From contig NZ_ATZE01000016.1 of NCBI RefSeq assembly GCF_000428045.1, positions 1-64,000 of the forward strand: DNA of 64,000 nucleotides, in the 5' to 3' direction. This document shows positions 29,676 to 38,399 of the stretch, piece by piece; positions within the stretch are counted from its first letter, which is position 1; the number at the start of each line of letters is the position of its first letter. Source of the stretch: Sedimenticola selenatireducens DSM 17993. Lineage in GTDB: Bacteria > Pseudomonadota > Gammaproteobacteria > Chromatiales > Chromatiaceae. The position numbers and the translations under genes were made by a program. The notes below the pieces were generated by a model. That model ran no database searches. It had not been told where the DNA came from and saw only the letters and a list, made by a program, of their open reading frames with translations.

Positions 29676-30596
29676 ATGAAAAAACCCAACTTCTACAGCA
29701 GCCAGGGGTTTGACCGGCTGGATCGGTATCGGGATGATCCGGCATGGCTGGAGAGCATACTCAGCAGCGAAAACAGTCGCCTGCTTCCAGTATGGCGTAA
29801 TCAACACCTGGTAACCCATCAGCACCGACCGGTCTCTTTTCCCGGCAATCGGGATGGCGGACTGCTGGCGCTGTCCGGTGAACTGATTCTGCTGGGCAGC
29901 GACCCTGAAGGCGTCATCTGGCTGGCTCTGGATATCTCCCATCTGGAGCAGCCCGAGAAGATGCTGCCCGGGCGGGAGGCACAGAGTTTTCGCGATCTCC
30001 GCATCGTCGGCCCGCTTATTGACCGCCACAGAGGCGCGCTGCTTGCCCATGCCCGGGCAATGACCTACTGGCACCGGCATCACCGATTTTGTGGCGATTG
30101 CGGCAGCCCGACGGAATCGACCCGGGCCGGGCATATGCGCATCTGCGGCAACCCGGCCTGCCAGAGGGCACACCATCCCAGGACCGATCCTGCCGTGATC
30201 ATGCTGATACATGACGGGGATTACTGCCTGCTGGGCAGGCAGCCAAGCTGGCCACCCGGGATGCACTCCACCCTGGCGGGCTTCGTCGAGCCGGGAGAAA
30301 GCCTGGAGGATGCGGTAGCACGGGAAGTGAGCGAGGAGGCCGGTATCCGAGTGACCGATATCCGTTACCACTCATCCCAGCCCTGGCCATTCCCTTCATC
30401 CATCATGCTCGGTTTCTACGCCAGGGCGGCCAGTACCGATATTCAGGTGGATGGTGTGGAACTGGAGAGCGCCGGCTGGTTTCACCGGGATCAGTTATTG
30501 AATTCACCCGAGAATGAGCAGTTCCATCTGCCGAGAAGGGACTCCATCTCCTGGCGTTTGATCGAGACCTGGATGCACTCGGAACAACGGAATTAA
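29676..30596 (+). CDS. nudC: NAD+ diphosphatase / RNA NAD-decapping NudC
   Basis: NudC hydrolyses NADH to NMNH and AMP and removes NAD caps from RNA. The 306 residues contain a zinc ribbon (FCGDCGSPTE...RICGNPACQRAHHPR), the Nudix box GFVEPGESLEDAVAREVSEEAGI shape (residues about 208-230) and the NudC-specific SQPWPFPSS. I chose ATG 29676 (MKKPNFYSSQGFDRLDRYRD). The frame stays open to 29349, but that extension is unlike NudC. No strong ribosome binding site is visible. Confidence 0.93.
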   Translation: MKKPNFYSSQGFDRLDRYRDDPAWLESILSSENSRLLPVWRNQHLVTHQHRPVSFPGNRDGGLLALSGELILLGSDPEGVIWLALDISHLEQPEKMLPGREAQSFRDLRIVGPLIDRHRGALLAHARAMTYWHRHHRFCGDCGSPTESTRAGHMRICGNPACQRAHHPRTDPAVIMLIHDGDYCLLGRQPSWPPGMHSTLAGFVEPGESLEDAVAREVSEEAGIRVTDIRYHSSQPWPFPSSIMLGFYARAASTDIQVDGVELESAGWFHRDQLLNSPENEQFHLPRRDSISWRLIETWMHSEQRN

Positions 30597-30656
30597 GCAG
30601 CACAGTGACCTGTTGCATAAGGAATGTTTTTTTGTGGCACGGTGCTATCCGCGAAA

Positions 30657-30789
30657 TTCGCGGCTGAAGCCGCTCCTACCATCCGAATTACCGCCACACC
30701 ATAAGTCACAACGTAGGAGCTGCTTCAGCTGCGACCAACCCAGCACAGTGCCATCGGCATTTCGTGGCCGAAGCCGCTCCCTCGAAGCC
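30657..30789. repeat. REP-like cluster, three copies
   Basis: Copies of GTAGGAGCGGCTTCAGCCGCGA-type sequence lie at 30657-30680 (minus), 30713-30736 (plus) and 30761-30789 (minus). Neighbouring copies face each other and can form long hairpins. A relative is at 59775-59872. Confidence 0.7.
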
Positions 30790-30800
30790 AGCCGCCCGGA

Positions 30801-32258
30801 TTATTTCGGCAGATAGTCGTTCAGCGCATCAACCATCTGTTTGGCCGAGATACCGTGGGCAAACTTGGTGATGAATTCGCCGTTGGGCGCCATCAAATAG
30901 ACGCTGGCCGAGTGATCCATTATATAGAGATCGGGATCACCGCCCTCCTCGATCACCTTCTCATACTTCACCTTGTAGCCACTGGCCACCCGATCGATCA
31001 TCGTCTTGGTACCGGTCAGACCCACCAGATCCTGATTGAAGTATTTCACGTAATTTTTCATCACCTTGGCATTATCCCGCTCCGGATCCACGGTAATGAA
31101 ATAGGGCTTGATCAACGCAGCCCGCTCACCCAGCATATCCAGCGCCAGTGACATTACCTGCAACGAGGTGGGGCAGATATCAGGGCAGAAGGTGTAGCCA
31201 AAATAGACCAACTGGAACTTGCCCAGCATATCCTTCTCCGTGACCAGCTTGCCGTTATGGTCGATCAGCATGAATTTGGCGCCGACTTTGGCGGTCTCCG
31301 GCTGGAACTGATCCTCAGCGGCTAGCTGTACCGGTTCACCGCTGTACTGAAGACAGCTTTTGATGGTATCGGTGTTTTTCTCCATGAGCTCAAAATAGAG
31401 CTCCGGTCCCGCTTTCATTCCGGCTCCAAAACTGTCCAGGGTACCGACATTGATATCAACACCCTCGGTCAACAGGGGCAACTCTGGCATCGGCATACTA
31501 CGTTCAGTCAGCAGACAGGCGTAATAGCCCTCTTTCAGCTTCGCATGATTCTGCAGCAATGAAAGTGCATCTACCGGCTGTTTTGGCGATTGGGCCAACA
31601 CACCCCGAATTTTCAGTGCATAGGCTTGTTCGAAATACTGCAGGGTGTCGTAATAGGCCATTCCCACGCCACTTTTCAGTCCCCGATAGCCGTACTCCAA
31701 CTTGCGGTCCAGTTCGGCCACCCGTGCCAGCATTTGAGCACGGTTTCTCCGGTACAGATGAGCCCTGCCGTTGTCCGCATCCATCAGCGCCCTGGCGAGC
31801 TCATCCACCAGAATCAGAACATTACGGCTGTCCATCCAGAAAAACGGGTCACGTTCCGTGGAATCTTCACCCTTGCTCCAGCGGGACGGCAGGATCTTCA
31901 GTTCCGGATTATCCAGCAGCGTGACTACCCGCACACCCGACTGCAGGACCTGGGCAACCGGCTTAATCAGAAACCGTTCCAACTCCGGCCCCACCCAGAT
32001 AACCAGATTGGCCTCGGCCAGGCCAGCCTGCTGGGATGCACTCATCTGATAATCAAACGGCTGATTATCGCCATCTACCAGCAGTTCAGGACCTTCCGTG
32101 CCGACCATCAGACCGGACAGGATGGAGTGAATCGGCTTTATGCTGGCAACTACCCGGAACTTCGATTCCGCAAGCAATGACTGGCTGCCAAGCAACAGCA
32201 AGAGCGCCAGGAATACAGAGTGTCTGGAGTTAAAAAACAGTGTGGTTAACCTGTTCAC
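30801..32258 (-). CDS. ZnuA-like domain fused to an SCO1/SenC copper-type thioredoxin domain
   Basis: The 485-residue exported protein has a signal peptide (residues 1-30), a ZnuA-type metal-binding-protein domain (about 35-300) and an SCO domain (about 315-485). SCO ligands are intact: Cys358 and Cys362 in FCPDIC and His449 in MDHSAS. In the ZnuA half the three zinc histidines are replaced: Phe68 in QPFDYQMS, Phe139 in RDPFFWMD and Tyr203 in YYDTLQYF; the acidic LDSFG residue (Asp275) remains. It should act in the periplasm, perhaps in copper delivery to cytochrome oxidase, but no oxidase genes are near. A small secreted protein lies just upstream. Confidence 0.85.
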   Translation of the reverse strand: MNRLTTLFFNSRHSVFLALLLLLGSQSLLAESKFRVVASIKPIHSILSGLMVGTEGPELLVDGDNQPFDYQMSASQQAGLAEANLVIWVGPELERFLIKPVAQVLQSGVRVVTLLDNPELKILPSRWSKGEDSTERDPFFWMDSRNVLILVDELARALMDADNGRAHLYRRNRAQMLARVAELDRKLEYGYRGLKSGVGMAYYDTLQYFEQAYALKIRGVLAQSPKQPVDALSLLQNHAKLKEGYYACLLTERSMPMPELPLLTEGVDINVGTLDSFGAGMKAGPELYFELMEKNTDTIKSCLQYSGEPVQLAAEDQFQPETAKVGAKFMLIDHNGKLVTEKDMLGKFQLVYFGYTFCPDICPTSLQVMSLALDMLGERAALIKPYFITVDPERDNAKVMKNYVKYFNQDLVGLTGTKTMIDRVASGYKVKYEKVIEEGGDPDLYIMDHSASVYLMAPNGEFITKFAHGISAKQMVDALNDYLPK

Positions 32259-32301
32259 GGATATTTACCCACCTACATTTGTCACGATCCAGTGAATGGA
32301 T

Positions 32302-32658
32302 CTATTGATTGGCGAATTCAGATTCCAGTACCAGGATCGCTGCATCAACCTGCTGGCTGAATGCCGCTTCTGCCGGGCATTCCGCCTTGGTCTCAATGAA
32401 TTTCAGAAAAGCGGTATTGGTGGTGCTATCAAATGCCTCACCATATTGGCGACGTTTTGGAAGCGCCAGCACCAGTGCCTTTTTCATGCGCCGGGTTTCG
32501 TTAAGAAAATGGCAGTTAAGTGCCACACCATTCAGCTCACCCAGTTTTTGTATGGCATCGAACTGCTTGTCGTCCACGCCCTCTGCCAGCGCCAGACCAT
32601 TGACCAGCAGTGCCAACAGAAATGGAGCAGCCCATCTGATAACCATCATTGTTTTCAT
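32302..32658 (-). CDS. Small secreted protein with two cysteines
   Basis: The 118-residue protein has a signal peptide (MKTMMVIRWAAPFLLALLVNGLALA). The mature part is helical with Cys49 and Cys93, which could form a disulfide or bind a metal. I recognise no family. It lies 43 bases upstream of the ZnuA-SCO fusion on the same strand and probably shares its mRNA. Confidence 0.65.
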   Translation of the reverse strand: MKTMMVIRWAAPFLLALLVNGLALAEGVDDKQFDAIQKLGELNGVALNCHFLNETRRMKKALVLALPKRRQYGEAFDSTTNTAFLKFIETKAECPAEAAFSQQVDAAILVLESEFANQ

Positions 32659-32781
32659 CGCCTGAAGTTAAAGGAATATAAATATGCAGCGCGGATTATA
32701 AGGACATGACACTACAAGGTAATTGCTCAAAATCAATCATTGGCCTATCAACAGATCAGGCCCGCACTCCAAAATAGCCGT

Positions 32782-33345
32782 TCAGCTCTCATCATCCCTG
32801 GCACCGGTGTAGAACTCCGGCCAGCGCGCCTTGACCTCCGGCCCGTCGCTGGCCAGGGCGATACAGGTATCGAGGATGCGTGGTCGGCTGCGCACCGGCT
32901 GCTGGTTAGCACGCTCCTCGAGGGCCGAATGCATGGTCTGATAAGCCGTGGTGGCAAGCGGTCCGAGCAACTCCATCAGGTGCGTGCAGCTCAACTTGCG
33001 CTCGACCCGGTTTCTTACCTCGCGCATCCAGCCCGGCCCGATTTTCAATCCAATCAGCTTGCGCATGGTTTCTGCAGTCTGCTTGCACACCGGATACGGT
33101 GTATCGTCAGAGACGGCAATTACATCATGAATAACAAAATCGAGATCCATGGTCACCCGCAGATGCAGCCCGTGCACCGGCGCACCCGGCTGCATATAGC
33201 CGCGGTGGGTGGTGTCAAACCCAAAGGTTTTGGTATCGGTCAGATGGGCTTCCAAATCCCACAGCCCATCCTTGCGCAGATAGCCTTCACAGGTAATTTT
33301 GCGGGTGTGGAGATGTTCACGTTCAACAGGTCTGGGTAGTGGCAC
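32782..33345 (-). CDS. DUF2889 family protein
   Basis: The 187 residues match the DUF2889 pattern: MPLPRPVEREHLHTRKITCEGYLRKDGLWDLEAHLTDTKT at the start, GLKIGPGWMREVR and CTHLMELLGPLATTAYQTM near the end. The biochemical role is unknown. Members elsewhere occur near aromatic or acyl-CoA degradation genes. It lies alone here, divergent from the phytase-like esterase. Confidence 0.85.
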   Translation of the reverse strand: MPLPRPVEREHLHTRKITCEGYLRKDGLWDLEAHLTDTKTFGFDTTHRGYMQPGAPVHGLHLRVTMDLDFVIHDVIAVSDDTPYPVCKQTAETMRKLIGLKIGPGWMREVRNRVERKLSCTHLMELLGPLATTAYQTMHSALEERANQQPVRSRPRILDTCIALASDGPEVKARWPEFYTGARDDES

Positions 33346-33618
33346 GGTGGTTCAATCTCATCAGTCTACGAAGATTGGGAAAGATAATGTCAACGGCAAC
33401 GAATATCAAATCAGAAGCGTATACCTATCCAATATCGGCCGCTGTCAAGGACGGTTCACCCAACGGATTATAACTGCACACCGCTATCAATACTTGATAT
33501 AAGCCAGGTAAGAAAAGTCCGACCGGTGTATGGGTTTTAACCAGAAAGACAAAGGCCCGAAGTTTGACTTGCCTGAGTAGCTTGACGCCTCCCACGGAGC
33601 GGCATATCGTCAGCGAAT

Positions 33619-34590
33619 ATGTCACCATTTCAACGTCTTGCCTTATTCCTGATCCTCATTCCCCACTGCGCCCTGGTTGGCGCTGCGAGCTTGGTCGGAC
33701 AACCGATTAACATCGCCGATCACATCCGCAACGGGGACCGCTTCATGGGCATCGAACTGCTGGGAAGCCTGTCGCTGAGGGGAGATCCGGCACTGGCGGA
33801 ACTCTCCGGGCTGGCCTGGGACGAAGACGAACAGCTCCTGCTGGCGATCTCCGATCAGGGCCGGGTGCTGAAGCTGGCACCCCGCTTCAGCAATGGCCAT
33901 CTCAGCCAGATTGAACTGATAGCGGCTCACCCCCTGCAAGACCGGCGGGGTAAACCACTGCGTGGCGGCTGGAGCGACGCCGAGGGGCTGACCCTGGAAA
34001 ACAGTGCCAACGGCGTCCGGGGAGACAGCCGGCTGGTCATCTCGTTTGAACGGCACCACCGCATCGAGCGTTATCAACCGGACGGCGTATGGCACTCTAC
34101 CCTGCCCCTGCCGGATCTGTTGCGGCGGAGCGGTTACCGACCGAAAACCAACCGGGGCATGGAGGCCGTCACCCTGCACCCGCAACAGGGTATCATTACC
34201 GGTCCGGAATATCCGCGCGCAAACCAATCCCACTATCTCATCAGCACCTCCGGCCGGACCTGGCAATACCAGCCCAAAGAAGCTGATGGCGCCCTGGTGG
34301 CGCTGGAGGCGCTGCCCAACGGCGATCTGGTACTGCTGGAGCGGGCCTATACCTCGATCTTTTCCCCCTGGGTGATCAGCCTGACCCGCATACGGGCCGC
34401 CGACCTGGTCTCTTCGAGCAGCGTGACAACTGAATTGATCGCCCGGTTTGACAGCGGTCAGGGCTGGCTGATACAGAACATGGAGGGGCTGACCCGCCAC
34501 CAGGGGATGCATTTCTTCATGGTCAGCGATGACGGCAACAAACCCTGGGCACAGACCCAACTGGTCTATTTCAAAATCGTGGGGGAGTGA
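33619..34590 (+). CDS. Phytase-like esterase domain protein, exported
   Basis: The 323-residue protein has a signal peptide (MSPFQRLALFLILIPHCALVGAAS) and the beta-propeller pattern of the 'esterase-like activity of phytase' family: LSGLAWDEDEQLLLAISDQGR, DAEGLTLE, RGMEAVTLHP and NMEGLTRH. It would be periplasmic. The substrate is unknown. Its 3' end overlaps tesA by 25 bases on the opposite strand. Confidence 0.85.
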   Translation: MSPFQRLALFLILIPHCALVGAASLVGQPINIADHIRNGDRFMGIELLGSLSLRGDPALAELSGLAWDEDEQLLLAISDQGRVLKLAPRFSNGHLSQIELIAAHPLQDRRGKPLRGGWSDAEGLTLENSANGVRGDSRLVISFERHHRIERYQPDGVWHSTLPLPDLLRRSGYRPKTNRGMEAVTLHPQQGIITGPEYPRANQSHYLISTSGRTWQYQPKEADGALVALEALPNGDLVLLERAYTSIFSPWVISLTRIRAADLVSSSSVTTELIARFDSGQGWLIQNMEGLTRHQGMHFFMVSDDGNKPWAQTQLVYFKIVGE

Positions 34591-35219
34591 GCGCTCCCCA
34601 TACCGCCTGCCATCTCTTCGTCCAGCAGCGGCTGCAGTTGTGCCCAGACATGTTCCAGCATCAGCGGCTGACCCGCCGCGTTGGGATGAATTCCGTCCCC
34701 CTGCATCCAGTCCGGCCGATCCGCCACCCCTTCGAGAAAGAACGGCACAAGCGGTACTCTGCGCTGCTCGGCCAGATCCCGGTAGATCTGCAGGAACTTC
34801 TCGGTAAACGCCTTGCCGAAATTCGGAGGCAGCATCATCCCCAACAGCAGTGGACGGCTATGGGCAGCCCGGGCAAGTGTTATCATCTGATCGAGATGAT
34901 CGCGGGTCTGATCATTTCCGAGTCCCCGCAGGCCGTCATTGCCGCCCAGTTCGATAATCAGGATATCCGGCTGGAACTGTTCAAGCGCCTGGGGAAGACG
35001 TGAAAGACCGCCGGCGGTGGTATCACCCGATATGCTGGCGTTAACCACCCGATGGGGATAACCCGCCTGTTGCAGGCGATCTTGCAGCAGGGCGACCCAA
35101 CCGCGGCTACGTTCAATACCGTAGGCCGCGCTCAGACTGTCACCGAGAACAAGAATCACCGGCTCGGCAGCCGGCACATTGGATATAACAAACATCAGCA
35201 GCAGGAAAAGTTTTTTCAT
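34566..35219 (-). CDS. tesA: TesA-type acyl-CoA thioesterase I / lysophospholipase
   Basis: This SGNH hydrolase has 217 residues, a signal peptide (MKKLFLLLMFVISNVPAA), the GDSL block VLGDSLSAAYG, the ELGGNDGLRG block and the GDGIHPNA catalytic Asp-His. It would hydrolyse acyl thioesters and lysophospholipids in the periplasm. The ATG at 35219 overlaps the ybbA ATG on the opposite strand in one CATG. No Shine-Dalgarno sequence is visible. Confidence 0.93.
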   Translation of the reverse strand: MKKLFLLLMFVISNVPAAEPVILVLGDSLSAAYGIERSRGWVALLQDRLQQAGYPHRVVNASISGDTTAGGLSRLPQALEQFQPDILIIELGGNDGLRGLGNDQTRDHLDQMITLARAAHSRPLLLGMMLPPNFGKAFTEKFLQIYRDLAEQRRVPLVPFFLEGVADRPDWMQGDGIHPNAAGQPLMLEHVWAQLQPLLDEEMAGGMGSAHSPTILK

Positions 35220-35913
35220 GGACACAGATCATAACCCAGATAGCATCCTGGTAAAGGCCAACGGTGTCGGCAAACAAGTCAACGGTCCGGGCGGCAACCT
35301 GACCATTCTGCAGGATGTGTCACTGCAACTGGCCAGCGGTGAAGTCACCGCCATTCTGGGCGCATCAGGTTCGGGCAAGTCGACCCTGCTGGGACTGCTG
35401 GCCGGACTGGATGAGACCAGCAGCGGCGACATAGAGCTGTTCGGCACATCCCTGAACTCGCTGAATGAAGACCAGCGCGCCGCGCTGCGCGCCGGCAAGG
35501 TCGGCTTTGTATTTCAATCCTTTCAGCTACTGCCCGGCATGACTGCCCTGGAAAACGTGATGCTGCCGCTGGAACTGGCGGGCGTCTCCCACCCGGCAGA
35601 GGGCGCCACCGAGGCGTTGCGCCAGGTGGGCCTGACTGATCGACTGCACCACTATCCCGGCCAGCTCTCCGGCGGCGAGCAGCAGCGGGTGGCCATTGCC
35701 CGGGCTTTTGCCTCCGGCCCCAAGCTGCTGTTTGCCGATGAGCCGACCGGCAGTCTCGACCAGGCAACCGGCAGCCGCATAATCGACCTGCTGTTCCAGA
35801 TGCGGGAACAGACCGGCGCGGCACTGCTGCTGGTGACCCACGACGAACGGCTGGCGGCACGCTGCGACCACCGCCTGCAGATCGAAAACGGCCAACTGGA
35901 GAGCAGCGCATGA
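35218..35913 (+). CDS. ybbA: LolD-like ABC transporter ATPase YbbA
   Basis: This 231-residue ATPase has Walker A GASGSGKST, signature LSGGEQQRVAIARA and Walker B LLFADEPTGSLD. It pairs with the large permease encoded next, as in E. coli ybbAP, a system tied to lipid or lipoprotein-related export. I chose ATG 35218 because AGGAAAAG lies about 9 bases upstream. It is divergent from tesA with overlapping start codons and overlaps the permease by 4 bases. Confidence 0.93.
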   Translation: MDTDHNPDSILVKANGVGKQVNGPGGNLTILQDVSLQLASGEVTAILGASGSGKSTLLGLLAGLDETSSGDIELFGTSLNSLNEDQRAALRAGKVGFVFQSFQLLPGMTALENVMLPLELAGVSHPAEGATEALRQVGLTDRLHHYPGQLSGGEQQRVAIARAFASGPKLLFADEPTGSLDQATGSRIIDLLFQMREQTGAALLLVTHDERLAARCDHRLQIENGQLESSA

Positions 35914-38399
35914 ACACATTCGTGCTGGCCCTGCGCTTTCTGCGCCGTGACTGGCGCAGCGGGGAGCTGCGGCTGCTGGTACTGGCCCTGATCATTGCCG
36001 TATCGGCAGTAACCGCAGTGGGATTTTTTACCGATCGCGTGGAACAGGCGATGATCCTGCAGGCCAACCAGGTGATGGCGGCCGACCTGGTGCTCTCCAG
36101 CAGTCGGCCGGTGCCGGAAAGTTTCGAACAGCAGGCGGAGGCGCTCGGCCTGCGGACCGCCCACACCCTCAGCTTTCCCAGCGTGATCATGCACCGGGAC
36201 GAGACCCAACTGGTGGAGGTCAAGGCGGTAAGCCGTGGCTATCCCCTGCGGGGGGAACTGCGTGTCCGCACCCAACCCTCGGCTGAAGAACAGAGTGTCA
36301 CCGAACCGCCCATCCCCGGTAACCTGTGGGGCGAGGCGCGCCTGATGGCTGCCCTCGGGCTGCAGCCTGGCGACCAGGTCTCACTGGGCGAGACGAACCT
36401 GGCCCTGGAACAGATCCTGAGTCGCGACTCGGCTCTCGGCAACAGCTTCTTCCGACTCGGGCCGGAAGTTCTGATCGCCCTGGAGGATATTCCCAAGACC
36501 GGGCTGGTCACCCCGGCCAGCCGGGTGCGCTATCGCCTGCTGGTCGCGGGCGATCAGACCCAGGTGGAGGCATTCCAGCGCTGGACCGGATCACGGCTCC
36601 CGCGCGGGGTGCGACTGGAGCACCTGAGTAGCGCCCGTCCCGAACTGCGCAATACCCTGGACCGGGGTAGCCGCTTCCTCAGTCTGGCCGCACTGGTAGC
36701 GGTGCTGGTAGCCGGTGCCACGGTTGCGCTTTCCACCCGACGGTTCGTGGAACGTCAGTCGGACACCAGTGCCATCATGCGCTGCCTCGGGGCCAGTCAG
36801 TCACTGATCCTGCGGGTGCTGCTGCTGCGCCTGCTGCTGCTCGGCCTGCTGGCAAGCCTGCTGGGGATTGCAGGCGGCTGGCTGGCGCAATATATTCTGG
36901 CCGGCCTGCTGAGCGACTGGTTCGGTGGCACACTGCCACCCCCGACCCCGTGGCCGGTGCTGGTGGGCCTGGGCACCGGACTGATCACCCTGATCGGCTT
37001 CACCCTGCCACCGGCCCTGCGGCTCGGGGCGGTGCCACCGTTGCGGGTACTGCGGCGCGACCTGGGGGCACCACCCGCGAGCACCTGGCTGTTGGCCCTC
37101 TGCGCACTCGGCGCCATGGCGTTGCTGATGCGCTGGCAGGCCGGTGACGCCACCCTGGCCGGTTGGGTACTACTCGGCACCCTCGGCACGGTCTCTCTGC
37201 TGCTGTTGGTGGCCTGGGCGCTGATCCACCTGCTCAGACCGTTACGCCACCGCGGCGGTACCCTGTGGCGACAGGGACTCTCCGGACTGCTCCGGGACCC
37301 GGCCATGACCGCCCTGCAACTCTCCGGCTTCGGCCTCGGGATACTTGCCATGTTGTTGCTGGTAATAATCCGCGTGGATCTGCTGGATGCCTGGCAACGG
37401 ACTATCCCGGAACGGGCACCCAACCATTTTCTGATCAATATCCAGCCGGAAGATGCGGAGACGATGGGTGAGTTCTTCCGCCAACAGCAGATCGAACAGG
37501 CCGGCATCTACCCGATGCTGCGCGCCCGCCTCACCCGAATCAACGCCAGTCCGGTGTCGCCCGATCAATATCAGGATGACCGTGCCCAACGGCTGGTGGA
37601 GCGCGAATTCAATCTCTCCTGGGCGGTTGAGCCACAGAAAGAGAACCATATTGTGTCCGGTCACTGGTGGGACGCATCGAATCAGGAGTCACCGCTGTTT
37701 TCGGTAGAGACAGGGATAGCGGAAACCCTTGGCATCAAACTGGGTGACAAGCTCAGTTTCGATCTGGCCGGGGTGCCCATCGAGGCAGAGGTGTCAAATC
37801 TGCGGCAAGTGCGATGGGACTCTTTCCAACCCAACTTTTTTGTCATCGGCACGCCGGCCCTGCTCAGGGATCACCCCACCAACTACATCACCAGCTTCTA
37901 TCTGCCACCGGGTCAGGAGGCATTGCTGGCGCAACTGGTCAAACAGTATCCATCCGTCACCATTATCGATGTCAGCGCCATCATGCAGCAGATTCGGGAG
38001 ATCATGCAGCGCGGCTCGCTGGCGGTGGAGTATGTGTTTCTGTTCACCCTGGCGGCCGGCCTGCTGATGCTCTATGCCGGGATTCAGGCCAGCCGCGAAC
38101 ACCGGCGGCAGGAGTCGGTGGTGCTGCGGACCCTGGGCATGCAGCGCAAAGGGCTGATCCAGGCGGCCGGAATCGAGTTCATCACCCTCGGTATGCTGGC
38201 CGGTACCCTGGCCAGTCTCTGCGCCACCGTCACCGGCTGGTTCATTGCCACCGAGGTGTTCGGTTTTGCCTTCCAACCCAATGCCTGGACCGCCATCATC
38301 GGTATCCTCGGCAGCGGTATCGCCATCGGACTGGCCGGGGTTTTGGCCACCTGGCCACTGACCGTGCAACCGCCGTTGCGGATGCTGCAGAATCGCTGA
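35910..38399 (+). CDS. ybbP: FtsX-like ABC permease YbbP
   Basis: This 829-residue inner-membrane permease has two FtsX/MacB-type membrane units (about residues 250-520 and 690-825) and large periplasmic domains (about 50-240 and 500-690). LAGLLSDWFGGTLPPP and RPLRHRGGTLWRQGLSGLLRDPAMTALQL match YbbP. The partner ATPase is YbbA. It ends overlapping the polB start (TGATG). Confidence 0.92.
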   Translation: MNTFVLALRFLRRDWRSGELRLLVLALIIAVSAVTAVGFFTDRVEQAMILQANQVMAADLVLSSSRPVPESFEQQAEALGLRTAHTLSFPSVIMHRDETQLVEVKAVSRGYPLRGELRVRTQPSAEEQSVTEPPIPGNLWGEARLMAALGLQPGDQVSLGETNLALEQILSRDSALGNSFFRLGPEVLIALEDIPKTGLVTPASRVRYRLLVAGDQTQVEAFQRWTGSRLPRGVRLEHLSSARPELRNTLDRGSRFLSLAALVAVLVAGATVALSTRRFVERQSDTSAIMRCLGASQSLILRVLLLRLLLLGLLASLLGIAGGWLAQYILAGLLSDWFGGTLPPPTPWPVLVGLGTGLITLIGFTLPPALRLGAVPPLRVLRRDLGAPPASTWLLALCALGAMALLMRWQAGDATLAGWVLLGTLGTVSLLLLVAWALIHLLRPLRHRGGTLWRQGLSGLLRDPAMTALQLSGFGLGILAMLLLVIIRVDLLDAWQRTIPERAPNHFLINIQPEDAETMGEFFRQQQIEQAGIYPMLRARLTRINASPVSPDQYQDDRAQRLVEREFNLSWAVEPQKENHIVSGHWWDASNQESPLFSVETGIAETLGIKLGDKLSFDLAGVPIEAEVSNLRQVRWDSFQPNFFVIGTPALLRDHPTNYITSFYLPPGQEALLAQLVKQYPSVTIIDVSAIMQQIREIMQRGSLAVEYVFLFTLAAGLLMLYAGIQASREHRRQESVVLRTLGMQRKGLIQAAGIEFITLGMLAGTLASLCATVTGWFIATEVFGFAFQPNAWTAIIGILGSGIAIGLAGVLATWPLTVQPPLRMLQNR

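Noticed and set aside
37814-38398. 195-codon upstream extension of polB
   Set aside because: It lies in ybbP in another frame; the ATG at 38399 overlaps the ybbP stop, the normal coupling arrangement.
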